Origin: Adiantum capillus-veneris
Lineage: Eukaryota > Streptophyta > Polypodiopsida > Polypodiales > Pteridaceae
Reading direction: 5' to 3'
Length of the DNA stretch: 64,000 bases
Assembly (NCBI GenBank): GCA_014529385.2
Contig: CM043962.1
Span: forward strand, 128,774,074 to 128,838,073
The position numbers were made by a program, and so were the translations under genes. The notes beneath the pieces were generated by a model. The model saw only the letters and a list, made by a program, of their open reading frames with translations. It ran no database searches and was not told the DNA's origin. This document shows positions 32,313 through 42,288 of this stretch, piece by piece (positions within the stretch are counted from its first letter, which is position 1; each line of letters starts with the position of its first letter).

Positions 32313-33025
32313 GTGAAACTTTCAATTTTCACAGATTTCGCCGTGGATTCCTCAAGTTCGGATGTGCAACGTGACGACGCACCAGGTAATGTTCAAATTC
32401 CATTCACGCATGCTCTCTACACATGGATTACAAGTACTTTCCAGAGCTTCGACCAACGTGTTACAGCTCTCGAAAACGTGAACGTTCAGACGAACATTCG
32501 CTTGGCCTTTCTTGAAGGGGTCATGCAAGGGCTTAGTTCCCGACTTATCGCTCTGGAAAATATCGCTCAATCGACGACTACGCGAATTTCGGAGGGCAAA
32601 ACCCATCTCCAGCAATTGCAAACACAGATTGCTGCTTTTGAGCGTTCATAGGGTGGTCCAACTGCCACAAAACTACAAATTTCTCAGAAGAGGAGAAAGA
32701 ATGTACGGAATTGGTTGTAAATAACTGGTTGCATCAATGGACCACGTATTTTGATCTCATGGGGAGCATGATGAACGGAGGATTGAGACGATTCCTCTCT
32801 ATCTGCGCAGTAAGGCGCTTACCTGGTGACGCAACATGACAGAGAAGCCTACGACGTGGGCTGACTTCTGTGTGAAATTCAAGAGGGATTTCATGGATCC
32901 TTTGAAAGCTTACGCCACATTGTAGAGTCTTTCGATGAAAGCTCTTTCTTTTGATAAGTACACCACGACTTTCAAAGAAGCGCTCACCTTCTGCAAGGTG
33001 GATTCTACGCACGCTGTGCACATGT
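32313..33025 (+). pseudogene. gag of element D, N-terminal part
   Basis: ORF 32313-32651 holds a helical N-terminus with heptad-like spacing (NIRLAFLEGVMQGLSSRLIAL). The gag core follows in another frame with stops: TEKPTTWADFCVKFKRDFMD and YTTTFKEALTF near 32960. It runs to position 33025, where solo LTR E is inserted, and resumes at 34503. Confidence 0.8.
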
Positions 33026-34502
33026 TGAAACCGGCCTGTACTTTCAAAAAGGGCGATAGACCTTAGACTTAAACCTTATTTGCTTTCACCCATTTAATTT
33101 GTCGCCCACTTTACCTGTACTTTCAAGACACAACAAAGGGGGAAGGGATACAGGCTGCTAGAATGCACCTGTATGAGAAGACCGACACCAGATTGGCCCC
33201 TAACTTAGGCGCCCCTTTCGGTATTTCTTTATTGTTTAAAAGAGGGAATAAACGCTGTGGTTCCCTACAAGCTGCCCCGCACAAGCTTGGCTGAACTTCA
33301 ACTGTTCCGGCCCGATTTCGGCAACATAACTGTACCAGGACCCTTCACAATCAGTATTCCCACGCATTGAATGACTTTCCCGACGCATACGGGCACTTTG
33401 CAAAACCTGGCGAGAATCTGCAGCACGCTGAATTCTCTGTTTTCAGCCCCGAAAATGCGCCAGATCACCTGTACAGCGGTCCCCTCGCGTCCCCGAACCT
33501 CTTGGGGGTATTAGAGTCCGTTTAGGGCCAAAACCCTAAACCTGCAAAAATACACAGCAGGCTGTAATTCACTGTTTCGGGCTCCGTTTTGCGTGCCGGT
33601 CGTATCCGTAACAAGCCCTCGAGCTCCCACACCTGTAGGGCTACTTGCCCTTTGAATCGGACGAGATTTCTGACGTGAAACCTCTTCAAATTCACCTATA
33701 CCTGCGGGGGATTAGTCGCTAGCTAATCCAGTACCTGTGCAAGAGGCTCTTGCCTCGGCAATCGCGCATGAACCCACATAACTGTACATTGGTCAAATGA
33801 AAAGCCCACTAGAGGGGCATAACATATTGCCATAGGGGAGAGAGAGAGCAGTGCGTAGCGTGCAGGGCATCACTCTTAGCACCGCACTATACATAAGAGG
33901 GAAAGGAAGCACTCCATAGCTCTTAACCTGTGACAGCATGAAAATGAGCCTTTTCCTCTCTAAAATCAGCGCCCCCTTCTCTTGCATGAGGAAACTGCAC
34001 AGAAATGTGCCACTTGGCACATTTACAAGCCATTTCCCGTTTCGGGGTTGCCACCTAAAAATCTCCTGACCGGTTGCCCAGTTGACTTCGCGGCAGAGTT
34101 GTAAAATGTTCCCCTAGTCATACCGGAGGTAATGACGCGAACACATTTTCAGGTCCCAAAATAGCAGTTCCCTAAATTTTAGGAGATGCTGCCATTGTAT
34201 CTTCTAGGTCATCTGACCCCCTTTGTACACTGCAGCCACACCCAGAACTGAAATGTAGCCTCTTTAGCAAAGGATTCCACTTTGGCTAGTCAATGACCCC
34301 ACTTTGGCTAACCATAGTCCTTGTCCAACCTTAGTGCTCTCTTGCCCTCAGGCCTAGACTCCCTCTGAACAGTTCCACACTAGCTATGCAATGCAGGGCA
34401 GTTAATTTTCCGAGGGGTGTTTCCAAAAAGTGAAAGTAAATAAATAATAAGAAAGAAATCAACAAAAAGGATAGATAGTAGTCACACGTTGGTGACACAT
34501 GT
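33021..34502 (-). mobile_element. Solo LTR E (1,472 bp) with perfect TSD inside the D gag
   Basis: The LTR is 33026-34497. In minus orientation it starts TGTCACCAACGTG and ends GGCCGGTTTCA, so it has TG...CA ends. CATGT is duplicated on both sides (33021-33025, 34498-34502). It contains no coding sequence, and the R module (CCCCTTTCGGTATTTCTTTA on the plus strand) is at 33211-33230. The D gag frame reads straight through if the LTR and one TSD copy are discounted. This is the product of LTR-LTR recombination that removed the rest of an element. Confidence 0.92.
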
Positions 34503-35383
34503 ACCTGCTGGGATTGTATGAGGATTACCGTTGGGCTTTAATCAAGGACAAAGCCCTGACTGAGGTCGAGGATCCAGTGGCAAAGGCCAGGACGTTCCAT
34601 TTGATAAATGAAGCAAATTATGAGAAGAAAAGAATTGCAGACCATCAACCCGGTGAGGGCGCTTCGAGGAAGCGACCCCAATTCAAGCATAAGTCCAAAT
34701 CACCGTCGAGATCTTTTCAAGAGAAGAAGAAAGCCAAAAATGCTTCAGTTGCTAATGCAGTGAAGAAAGGGGCTTGCTTCGGATGTGGCCAGACAGGTTA
34801 CCAAATCAAGGATTGCCCCAAGAAGAAGACAAAGAAATCGCAGGGTCGTCCTTCGGTTCACATTCACGAGATCTCAAGTAACTCTGATCTTGTTCAAGTT
34901 GAAACCCATCATTTAGCGCGCAGTTCATGCACTAATTGTACTTTTAGCACCAAAGTGTTTGATAAGCACGATCTTCTCCGTTTTCCTGGGAAGATCAATG
35001 GTCACGACGTGACCGTACTCCTTGATAATGGAAGCTCACACAATTTTGTGGATGCAAAATTGGTACAGAAACTGAGCCTACGGACGCAAGACAGTGACCA
35101 TGAGTATCGCGTGAAGATGGCTCGTGGAGAGGATACGGATGTATGGAATCGGATGGTTCCAGATTTGTCGCTCGAGCTAACTGATTACAAAGAGAACCTG
35201 GATTTCCACATCATGCACCTGGACAGAGCAAATGTTATTTTAGGAATTCCATGGTTTAATAATAAACAAGACTCATTGTATATAGACTATATATACCTAG
35301 ATGAATCCAGGATAAGCCTAGATTCACCCTTGAAGGAAAGTGCAAGGTATAGTCCCATGGTAGTCACCCACAAGACAATATAA
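34503..35383 (+). pseudogene. gag C-terminus, zinc knuckle and protease of D
   Basis: The frame continues the gag (LLGLYEDYRWALIKDKAL), then a basic linker and a CCHC knuckle CFGCGQTGYQIKDC, with Tyr in place of the His. The protease follows with VTVLLDNGSSHNFVDAKLV, where the usual D-S/T-G is D-N-G, and ends with NVILGIPWF. About 294 codons are open. The two substitutions suggest loss of RNA binding and protease activity. Confidence 0.87.
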
Positions 35384-35456
35384 CCATCAACTCCATCATG
35401 CATAGTATTGACTAAATACTACGACATCCCCACTAACGTCGTCAAGACTATGTACA

Positions 35457-36224
35457 TTGTATATAGACTATGTACATCACTCTCTTGTTTTTGTTAAGCA
35501 GGACATGCCTCATGTATCTGTGTCGCTTTGTAATCATAATTCTGTAAATAATGGTTTTGCAATACCAGTTGTTACTTCTTTGGAAATGTATAAAGATACA
35601 AAGTCTTCAGATATTGACTTTTATCAATGTGTACCATCTGCTTGGTTTGATTCGTTAGTGCTTGGTACTTCTGTCACTGAATTTCGTAAAAATGTTTCAT
35701 GTTCTTCTGTTGAACTTAGGAATTCTGACGAATCCAGCCTTATCCGAGAAATCATGACTGATTTCAAGGATGTTTTTCCTGATGATCTACCTCTTGGCTT
35801 GCCGCCTTCGAGAGGAGTAGATCATGGCATTGAGTTGGTGGCTGATAGTCAGCCCTTCTCAAAGCAACCCTATCGGTTTAGTAAAACCGAGGAGGACGAG
35901 ATTCAGCGGCAGCTGAAAGATTATCTCGACACGGGTTTTGTTCGGCCAAGTAAATCCCCGTGGGGAGCACTAGTGTTACTTTCTCGAAAGAAGGATAACA
36001 CTATGCGCTTCTGCATAGATTACAAGGGGTTGAATAAGCTCACTATCAAGAATAAGTATCCGCTCCCACGCATGGACGATCTGATAGATCGGCTCCATGG
36101 AGCATTGTATTTTACAAAAATAGACCTGCGATCAGGCTATCACCAAATACGGATGAAACTCCTAAGACAGGTTTCCATACGCGTTATGGTCACTATGAGT
36201 TTTTGGTCTTGCCTTTTGGTTTGA
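35457..36224 (+). pseudogene. Reverse transcriptase of D, N-terminal half
   Basis: Contains [20 protein letters not shown], the [20 protein letters not shown] motif and [16 protein letters not shown] frameshift just after QIRM (about 36154) separates it from the second half: the sequence then reads [20 protein letters not shown] in another frame. Confidence 0.9.
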
Positions 36225-36649
36225 CCAATGCTCCAGCTACGTTTCAGCAGATGATGAATGATCTACTGAGACCCTTTCTAGGCAACTACGTTGTTGTATT
36301 TCTCGATGACATCTTGATCTACAGCCGAAGTTTGTCTGAGCACTTAGCGCATATACACGCTGTTCTCGAAGTACTGAGAACTTACAAGATTTATGCTAAG
36401 GCTTCCAAGTGTGAATTTTTAAAGAAAGAGCTTTACTTGGGTCACATCATTACTCGCGATGGAATTCGCGTCGACCCTGAAAAATTGGATAGAGTGCGAA
36501 ATTGGCCCATTTTGAAGAATGTGCGCCAAGTAAAGCCCTTTTTAGGCTTTATAGGATATTTTCGCAAATTCATCAAGGATTACTCTAAAGTTGCTGCTCC
36601 GCTTACGCAAATTTTAAAAGGAGGGGTGAGAGGGCCCGAAGCATCGTAA
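36203..36649 (+). pseudogene. Reverse transcriptase of D, C-terminal half
   Basis: Starts in [19 protein letters not shown] and holds the catalytic box VVFLDDILIYS with both Asp residues, then KCEFLKKELYLGHII and IGYFRKFIKDYSKVAAPL. It ends after a GGGGTGAGAGGGCC run, where another frameshift leads to RNase H. Confidence 0.9.
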
Positions 36650-37260
36650 AGGTAACCCCCCCGTTGTTTGGAACGAGCATCTCGACGAGAGCTTTCAGAC
36701 ACTAAAGCACTTGGTGACTATTGCGCCAATATTGCACATTGTGGATCCTAGCAAACCGTTTGTGGTTGAAATGGATGCTTGTGATTATACCATTGGTGCG
36801 ATGTTATACCAGAATGGACGTCCTGTTGCGTTTGAAAGTAAGAAGCTTTCTGACGCTAAAATGCGTTATCCAACGTACGAGAAGGAGCTTTACGCCGCAG
36901 TCCACGCCTTGAGGAAATGGCGGCACTACTTGTATGGCTCTACCTTTGTTGCATAGACAGATCATCACTCCTTGCGCTGTCTGTGATCAGGGTGATCTCA
37001 AAGGCCGGAAGGCTAGATGGGTTGAGCTTATGCAAGAGTTTGACTTTGAGATCCGTTATAGAAAAGGATCCAACAATCGAGTTGCCGATGCGCTCAGCAA
37101 GATTCTTGAGATTAATGCCTTGTCTATGGTTGAAATCTCGACGGATTTCTCTCTCTCCGAGGGCTATGTCGTTCGGATGGCCATTTTGGCAAGATATGGA
37201 ACGAGGTCGAAGCGGGGCATTACTCGCGTACAGGCTTGGGTGATCCGGAGACCCAAGTGA
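36650..37260 (+). pseudogene. RNase H of D
   Basis: FVVEMDACDYTIGAMLYQ supplies the first catalytic Asp, YEKELYAAVHALRKWRHYLYG the Glu, and TDHHSLR the next Asp, after a stop codon (TAG at 36954-36956). The linker to integrase (RWVELMQEFDFEIRYRKGSN, VADALSKI) is at about 37020-37100. Confidence 0.88.
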
Positions 37261-38330
37261 GTCGTGCCAGAGAGACGAGACAACGACAATATTCCATTAA
37301 AGGTGGACTATTGTTTAGAAATGGAAAAGTATGCGTGATGGAAATCAATGAGGTTCGACAAAGGATTTTGTGCAAATGCCACGATGTTCCTAGCGCTGGG
37401 CACCCAGGCATTCAAAGAACCTTGGTCTTGGTCAAGCGATATTTCTATTGGCCAAGAATGCGCTCTTGCATAGAGAGCTATGTGAAGAGATGCGCTCAGT
37501 GTCAAGTCAATAAGGCAGAGCGCCTTAGGAAAGCTGGCCTGCTACACCCATTGGAAATCCTGGATGCCAAGTGGCAAAGTATTTCCATGGACTTCATCGT
37601 TGGTTTACCAAATACTAGTCGGGGCAATGACGCCATTTGGGTTGCGGTCAATAGACTCACAAAAATGGCGAAGTTTATACCAACGAAGTCGACAGATGAG
37701 TTGGCGGTTTTATTTGTCGATCAGCTTTATAAGCTGTATGGTCTGCCAAAGAATATCGTCAGTGATCGAGATACTAAGTTCACTGGCCGATTTTGGCGAG
37801 ATGTATTTGCTCATCTTCAGACGAAGTTGAGTATGTCGTCTTCTGACCATCCTGAGTCCGATGGACAAACTCAGAGGATGAATCAGACGTCAGAGGACAT
37901 GTTGAGAGCCTATGTCTCTCGCAGACAGTCTGATTGGGAAAGGTATCTTCCACAGTTAGAGTTTGCCTACAATAGTAGCAAGCATTCTGCTACTAGATTT
38001 AGCCCGTTCATGCTAATGTATGGATTTGAGCCTAAATCCCCGATTGCTATTGGCTTAGAGAAAGTCAAGGAACACCAAGCTCATGATTTCCTGTATGACA
38101 TGCAAGAAATGCTCGAATTGGCTAAGGATAGTATAAGAACAACTCGTGATCGAGTCACTACTTATGCTAATCAAAAGAGGTCTCCAAGGACTCTAGATGT
38201 GGGACAATGGGTCTATCTGAAGATACCCAAGGATTCCAAGACCATGCGAACACGAAAGCATTATAAGTTTTCAGCTAGATATTGTGGTCCGTTCTTGATC
38301 ACAAAGAAAATTGGCCAAGTTGCCTATTAA
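37236..38330 (+). pseudogene. Integrase of D with catalytic Glu-to-Gln change
   Basis: A 364-codon open frame with the zinc module (HDVPSAGHPGI, CAQCQVNK), the first catalytic Asp in SMDFIVGLP, and the second in SDRDTKF. The expected catalytic Glu, 35 residues on in the usual QTER box, is Gln (GQTQRMNQ). The C-terminal GPFLITKKIGQVAY block follows and a TAA interrupts before the final FYVSGLK box. Integration would be abolished by the loss of the DDE glutamate. Confidence 0.92.
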
Positions 38331-38639
38331 CTGGCTCTTCCTTCGGATATTAGTGTACATCCAGTGTTTTATGTCAGCGGCCTTAAAGTGAAATTGGGTG
38401 AAGCCGACGTTGTTGTGCCCATAGAGGAAAATGTATGGCAAGATATGCAAACTAAGTATATTCCTCGAGAACCAGAGGCAGTTTTAGATCATCGTACCCG
38501 TCATTTGCGCCAAAAAGTTTATGACGAATACTTAATTAAATGGAAGGGTCAATCTGAAAGGTTTGCTACTTGGGAACCAGTTAGAGCCCTAAAAGCTCAG
38601 TATCCCCACTTCATTGATGAGGACATCAATGGTTCTTAA
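38331..38639 (+). pseudogene. Integrase end and chromodomain of D
   Basis: After the TAA the same frame continues with HPVFYVSGLKVKLG, then a chromodomain: EAVLDHRTRHLRQ, DEYLIKWKGQSERFATWEP and HFIDED. It ends with TAA one base before the polypurine tract. A classical chromovirus layout. Confidence 0.9.
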
Positions 38640-38650
38640 GGGGGGAAGTA
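38638..38650 (+). promoter_or_regulatory. Polypurine tract of D
   Basis: AAGGGGGGAAGTA directly before the 3' LTR; plus-strand primer during reverse transcription. Confidence 0.85.
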
Positions 38651-39035
38651 TGTTATGTCCCGCTCTTGGGAGAGGGGATCTAGCCCATACGCCGTCGGGA
38701 TGGGCGTTCAGTGTCCGGGCAGACGTAGTGTGAACCCGGCCAACGTGGCTGGCCATTATTATAAAAGGGAGGCCAAGGCCTCATTTGCAGTTATCGACTC
38801 CCACTGGCAGAGTGCTAGTGGTTAGCCCGCGAGGCTAGGAGTGCACAAGGTCACCTCGAGGGGGTGAGGCCGGGTGGTATGGGACGCTCGGTCTTACAGG
38901 TGCACGCCTACGTCCTCGGACGTTGGCCTCAACACGGGGAAGCTGCCGGATGGTGGCTATAGTCGGGTGGTTCGTCCAACGCGTGTTTGTAGGAAGTCCG
39001 TGTAGCCTGGAGATCCACTTTCATTGCTCGTTTCA
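38651..39035 (+). repeat. 3' LTR of element D
   Basis: Starts TGTTATGTCCCGCTCTTGGG and ends TTGCTCGTTTCA; followed by ATCCC, the diverged copy of the left flank CTCCC. Confidence 0.95.
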
Positions 39036-39040
39036 ATCCC

Positions 39041-40330
39041 CCTTCCCCATCTACGCCACGATTTGCACCAAATCCTATGGAGGCTTTGGTCAAGTCGATG
39101 ATGGATATGATGGCGCAACAACAAGAAGCAAATCGCGTTGCGATGGCACAACTAGAAAGAAAAGCAGAACGACAGGAAGCTGTGAAGCATGAACGCCAAA
39201 ACAGACAAGAAACCTTGGAGTGTGAGCGTGAGCAAGCGCGCTTGGCAGCCGAAGAAAGACAGAAAGAGCGTGAGGCACTGAGAGAACTACGCATGCAAGA
39301 ATTGGTTCGACAGGTTCTCACTTCGAAGTCCGAGCCAACCAAAGATGTTGGTAGTTCATCAAGTGGCACAAGCCGAGATTCGGACTCCAACAACCCCGTC
39401 ACAGAGAAGATCCAGTTCAGTAAGTATGATGGTAAGATGGATGCTACGATTATTCATTCTTGGTTGCATCAATTTAATGCTTATTTTGCGACAACTAAGA
39501 AGACAGGAAATAGCAAGGTTTTGATGACAGACATGTACCTTGCCGGTGATGGCATCAATTGGTACCATGCATGGCTAGAGGCACAGTTGACCGCGCACCT
39601 AGAGGAAGCCGAGGATGGTGCGCCCCTTTCTTTCAATTGGGCCGACTTCCAAGACAAGCTCAAGGCGCGGTTTATGCCTCCACAATACCTAGCACAGTTG
39701 AAAGATGATTGGCGCAGTCTCAAGCAAAATGGTATGCCGATTATGTTTTTCTCTAATCGTGTTTTGCAGCTCGGCACCCAATTACGCAAATCGGATGATG
39801 AGCGCAAGGAGGCTTTCATTTTCGGGTTGGACAACTATATCAGGTTTGATGTGGAAGTCCTCGACACAATCAATCTCGCACAGGAGATGAAGCACAGCAA
39901 GGGAAAGCCTAAGGAAAACAAGACTTCCACAAGTACCTCTCAGACTTCTCAAAACCCTCAGAACGGTAAGAATGGTAAGAACGTTAACTCTTCTAACCAA
40001 TCTTCCAATAGTCTCTCAGAAAAGAACTCTCCAAATGAACCTTAGGGTAAAGCTAACACAATTGCTAAACCTAAGCTCACTCTAGATGAAAAGGCAGAAC
40101 AAGGAATTTTAGGAGGATACATCACGTCAGAAGATCAAAGCATTTATTCTAAGGAAGGTCGTTGTTTTCATTGTCACATCAAGGGTCACATAAGAAGAAC
40201 ATGTCCTAAGCTTGAATCTAATGAATCTAAAGAACCCACAGAACCCACTTCCTTTGTCAATGCAATAAATGAGAACACGAGTGTGACCCAAGTCTCTCAC
40301 ACTATTCAACAAGTGTCCTTCCGTAGAAAA
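39041..40330 (+). pseudogene. gag of B1, main part, with zinc knuckle
   Basis: Continues from 28520 in the same frame. A charged coiled-coil-like region (about 39110-39330, rich in E, R, Q and A) precedes the gag core: IIHSWLHQFNAYFATTKK, GDGINWYHAWL, FNWADFQDKLKARFMPPQY. A TAG near 40043 interrupts, and after it the frame gives the CCHC knuckle CFHCHIKGHIRRTC (40160-40200). It packages element RNA. The stop may be readthrough or decay. Confidence 0.88.
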
Positions 40331-40570
40331 TTTGTAGTCTCTCCTCTTTCAGGATGTGATATGCTTTTGTGCATTTGATGGTTTTGTGAGCATAACCCTC
40401 TCATTGATTGGGCGGAAGGAACATTTATTTTCAATGCCAAAAGTGACTCTCCCCTTGTCATTTGTGGAGAGCAAGTTGTTCATTCATCTCTCATTTCTAA
40501 TGAAGACGAAGATGGCAAGAAATCCGAAAACGGAGACTCTCTCAGTCTCTTCTTTTCCCAAGCATGACAT
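40331..40570 (+). pseudogene. Protease-end remnant of B1
   Basis: Reads WFCEHNPLIDWAEGTFIFNA, the conserved segment just after the gypsy protease, followed by an acidic stretch. The D-S/T-G site is not visible, so the protease core is deleted. Confidence 0.6.
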
Positions 40571-40572
40571 AT

Positions 40573-40716
40573 GATTTGCATGATAATAATAAGCATAATG
40601 ATCTGCATGATCAAGATGTGATTTCTCACGAGTATGATGATTTGCATGATCAAGATGTGATTACTCACAAGTAGGATGATTTGCATGACAAAGATGTGAT
40701 TGTTCACACGAATAAA
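40573..40716 (+). repeat. 39-bp tandem repeat encoding 13-residue units
   Basis: Copies start at 40600, 40639 and 40678 (GATYTGCATGAYMAAGATGTG), with a partial one at 40573. The 39-bp period keeps frame; the unit reads DLHDQDVITHEYD with one stop. Confidence 0.85.
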
Positions 40717-40759
40717 TTTGGTTAATACTTAGAACCCCCACAGGAAGTATTATGTTTGA

Positions 40760-41230
40760 ATGATTAGTCAGCACGTATTGTTCGAGTGTTTCATTCGTGA
40801 TGCTTTCCTGTATTTTAGTCACCGTCCTTATATGATCCCTTTTCACAGGCATGACATATTGTACGTTGAGCACGTTTCACTCATGAATGAGCACGGATGC
40901 ATGCGGATTACTCATGAAAAGATGAAATGTTTGCATTCAAGGAATTCACATTTCATGTCTCTTCCTTGGCATGACACAATATTCAAAAGAGCACAAGAAG
41001 GATTGAGCATCAAGCATAGGCATTTCCATTGTGATTTGCCACAGTTGATTGATTTAGACCAAAAAGACAAGTTTCGATTCCATTGTTTGCGTGTGTTTGA
41101 TGAACGGTTTGACACTCTGTCTTTTCGTTCATCTACATTCCATGCACAGTCTTTAAAGAAGACTATAATTTTTTCAGTCACTTTACATGGAAAGAGTATG
41201 TTCATGTTTTTGTGTTGGAAGTGGTTTTAG
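40760..41230 (+). CDS. Unidentified His-rich ORF in the pol-less part of B1
   Basis: A 156-codon open frame, histidine- and phenylalanine-rich (for example HSRNSHFMSLPWHDTIF and KHRHFHCDL). It has no pol, envelope or protease motif I recognise. It sits where pol is expected. It may be a remnant of unrelated sequence picked up by the element or a chance ORF. Confidence 0.35.
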   Translation: MISQHVLFECFIRDAFLYFSHRPYMIPFHRHDILYVEHVSLMNEHGCMRITHEKMKCLHSRNSHFMSLPWHDTIFKRAQEGLSIKHRHFHCDLPQLIDLDQKDKFRFHCLRVFDERFDTLSFRSSTFHAQSLKKTIIFSVTLHGKSMFMFLCWKWF

Positions 41231-41499
41231 GACTTTTTATCCTCGAAGATTCTTGAAGAAGGTAGCCGCATGTCTATAGACAAAGTTGAAGCATTGAAGG
41301 AGCCACACATGACTTTGTGTCGCTTTCGGCGCGGCCCAAAGAAGCAAGCGTTGCAAACCTTTATGAAGTTCAAGTATCACATGACCTACGCATCAGAGTG
41401 GGCCGGCGTAGAGTCCCTTCCAGGATTCCAGACCTTGTTGGCGATCTCCCTCGACGCCATACAATTCGGTACCGATACCTCACTTTGAAAAGGAGGGGA
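41231..41499 (+). other. 3' end of B1 with polypurine tract
   Basis: A short ORF (41270-41488) ends directly before GAAAAGGAGGGGA (41487-41499), the polypurine tract that precedes the 3' LTR. Confidence 0.6.
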
Positions 41500-42288
41500 T
41501 GTCACGTGACACGTCTAACCCTATGTGCACGTGGCCAAGCTACTTCATGACAAGGGTTCAATTCAGTTCAGTCAGTCTAGAATATGAAGGGTGATCTGGC
41601 ACTTTTGTGAGTCTGTTCGCAGACCGTGCATGTCCAGACACTTAGAGTAGATGCATATCCTCTAGTTGCACACAGCATGATCATCAAATTATAGTCAAAA
41701 CCCATCAGTAGCATTTTTACAGAGCATAGACCTATTTCTCCTATTTTAGCCAATTTTCACTTATTATTTTTAAGTGACTTTTGTTGGAAACTAGGTAGGG
41801 CAAATTTAGCAAGTAAGTACATAAGCAAACTAGCACTAGCACTTTCTGGCAAAAGAGGCAGCAGAAACACAGCGTTCAACAGACACCTTCTCAACAAAAC
41901 CCCCACAACAACCTAGCGTTTTTGGAGCAGGAAACCTTGCGTTTTCTTCATCAGCAACCTAGCGTTTTCAGCATTGCAGACAAGCCCAACGTTTTTGCAA
42001 TTGCAGCAACCTGGAAATAGCAGATAGCAGATCAACCCTAGCGTTAGCGGTTTGCATCAGCAGATCCATAGCAAATTTCCACCGCAAGACACTTTTCAGT
42101 CCTAGCGTTTTTGCATCAGCATAGCGTTTTGCAAATTCACCGCGACGGAACACCAAGAAGCATCAACGTTTTCAGTTTTCAGCAGTAAGACATCTCATAA
42201 GAAGTCCCAAACCTCGCAGATCTCACCTTCCCATAGTAGATGCTCGCTGCACGGTCAGATCCAGCGTAATTTGCAGTTTTAGCCAGAG
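41500..42288 (+). repeat. 3' LTR of B1, truncated
   Basis: Starts TGTCACGTGACACGTCTAAC and matches 26736-27500 along its length. It breaks off in the TTTTAGCC segment at about 42288, where LTR-E-type sequence begins. Confidence 0.9.

Larger units (their letters stand above)
28521..39035 (+). mobile_element. Ty3/gypsy chromovirus D, complete but decayed, inserted in the B1 gag
   Basis: Two 385-bp LTRs (28521-28905 and 38651-39035), primer site, gag, protease, RT, RNase H, integrase, chromodomain and polypurine tract, all in plus orientation. The flanks are CTCCC on the left and ATCCC on the right, a 5-bp target duplication with one mutation. The LTRs differ at roughly 37 of 385 positions by eye. 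It carries two later insertions: C1 at 29496-32018 and solo LTR E at 33026-34497. Confidence 0.93.
26736..42288 (+). mobile_element. Family-B LTR retrotransposon B1 (gag-only), host of a nested insertion
   Basis: 5' LTR 26736-27957, primer site 27959, gag split into 28428-28520 and 39041-40330, a pol-less 3' part with 13-residue repeats, a polypurine tract at 41487-41499, and a truncated 3' LTR from 41500. Without element D (28521-39035 plus one TSD copy) B1 is about 5 kb. It encodes gag and a short protease end but no RT or integrase, so it resembles gag-only plant elements (TR-GAG type) that borrow pol from relatives. Confidence 0.85.

Noticed and set aside
36641-36671. Programmed frameshift between RT and RNase H of D at the GGGGTGAGAGGGCC run
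   Set aside because: Other stops and shifts in the same element show ordinary decay, and gypsy pol is normally one frame here.
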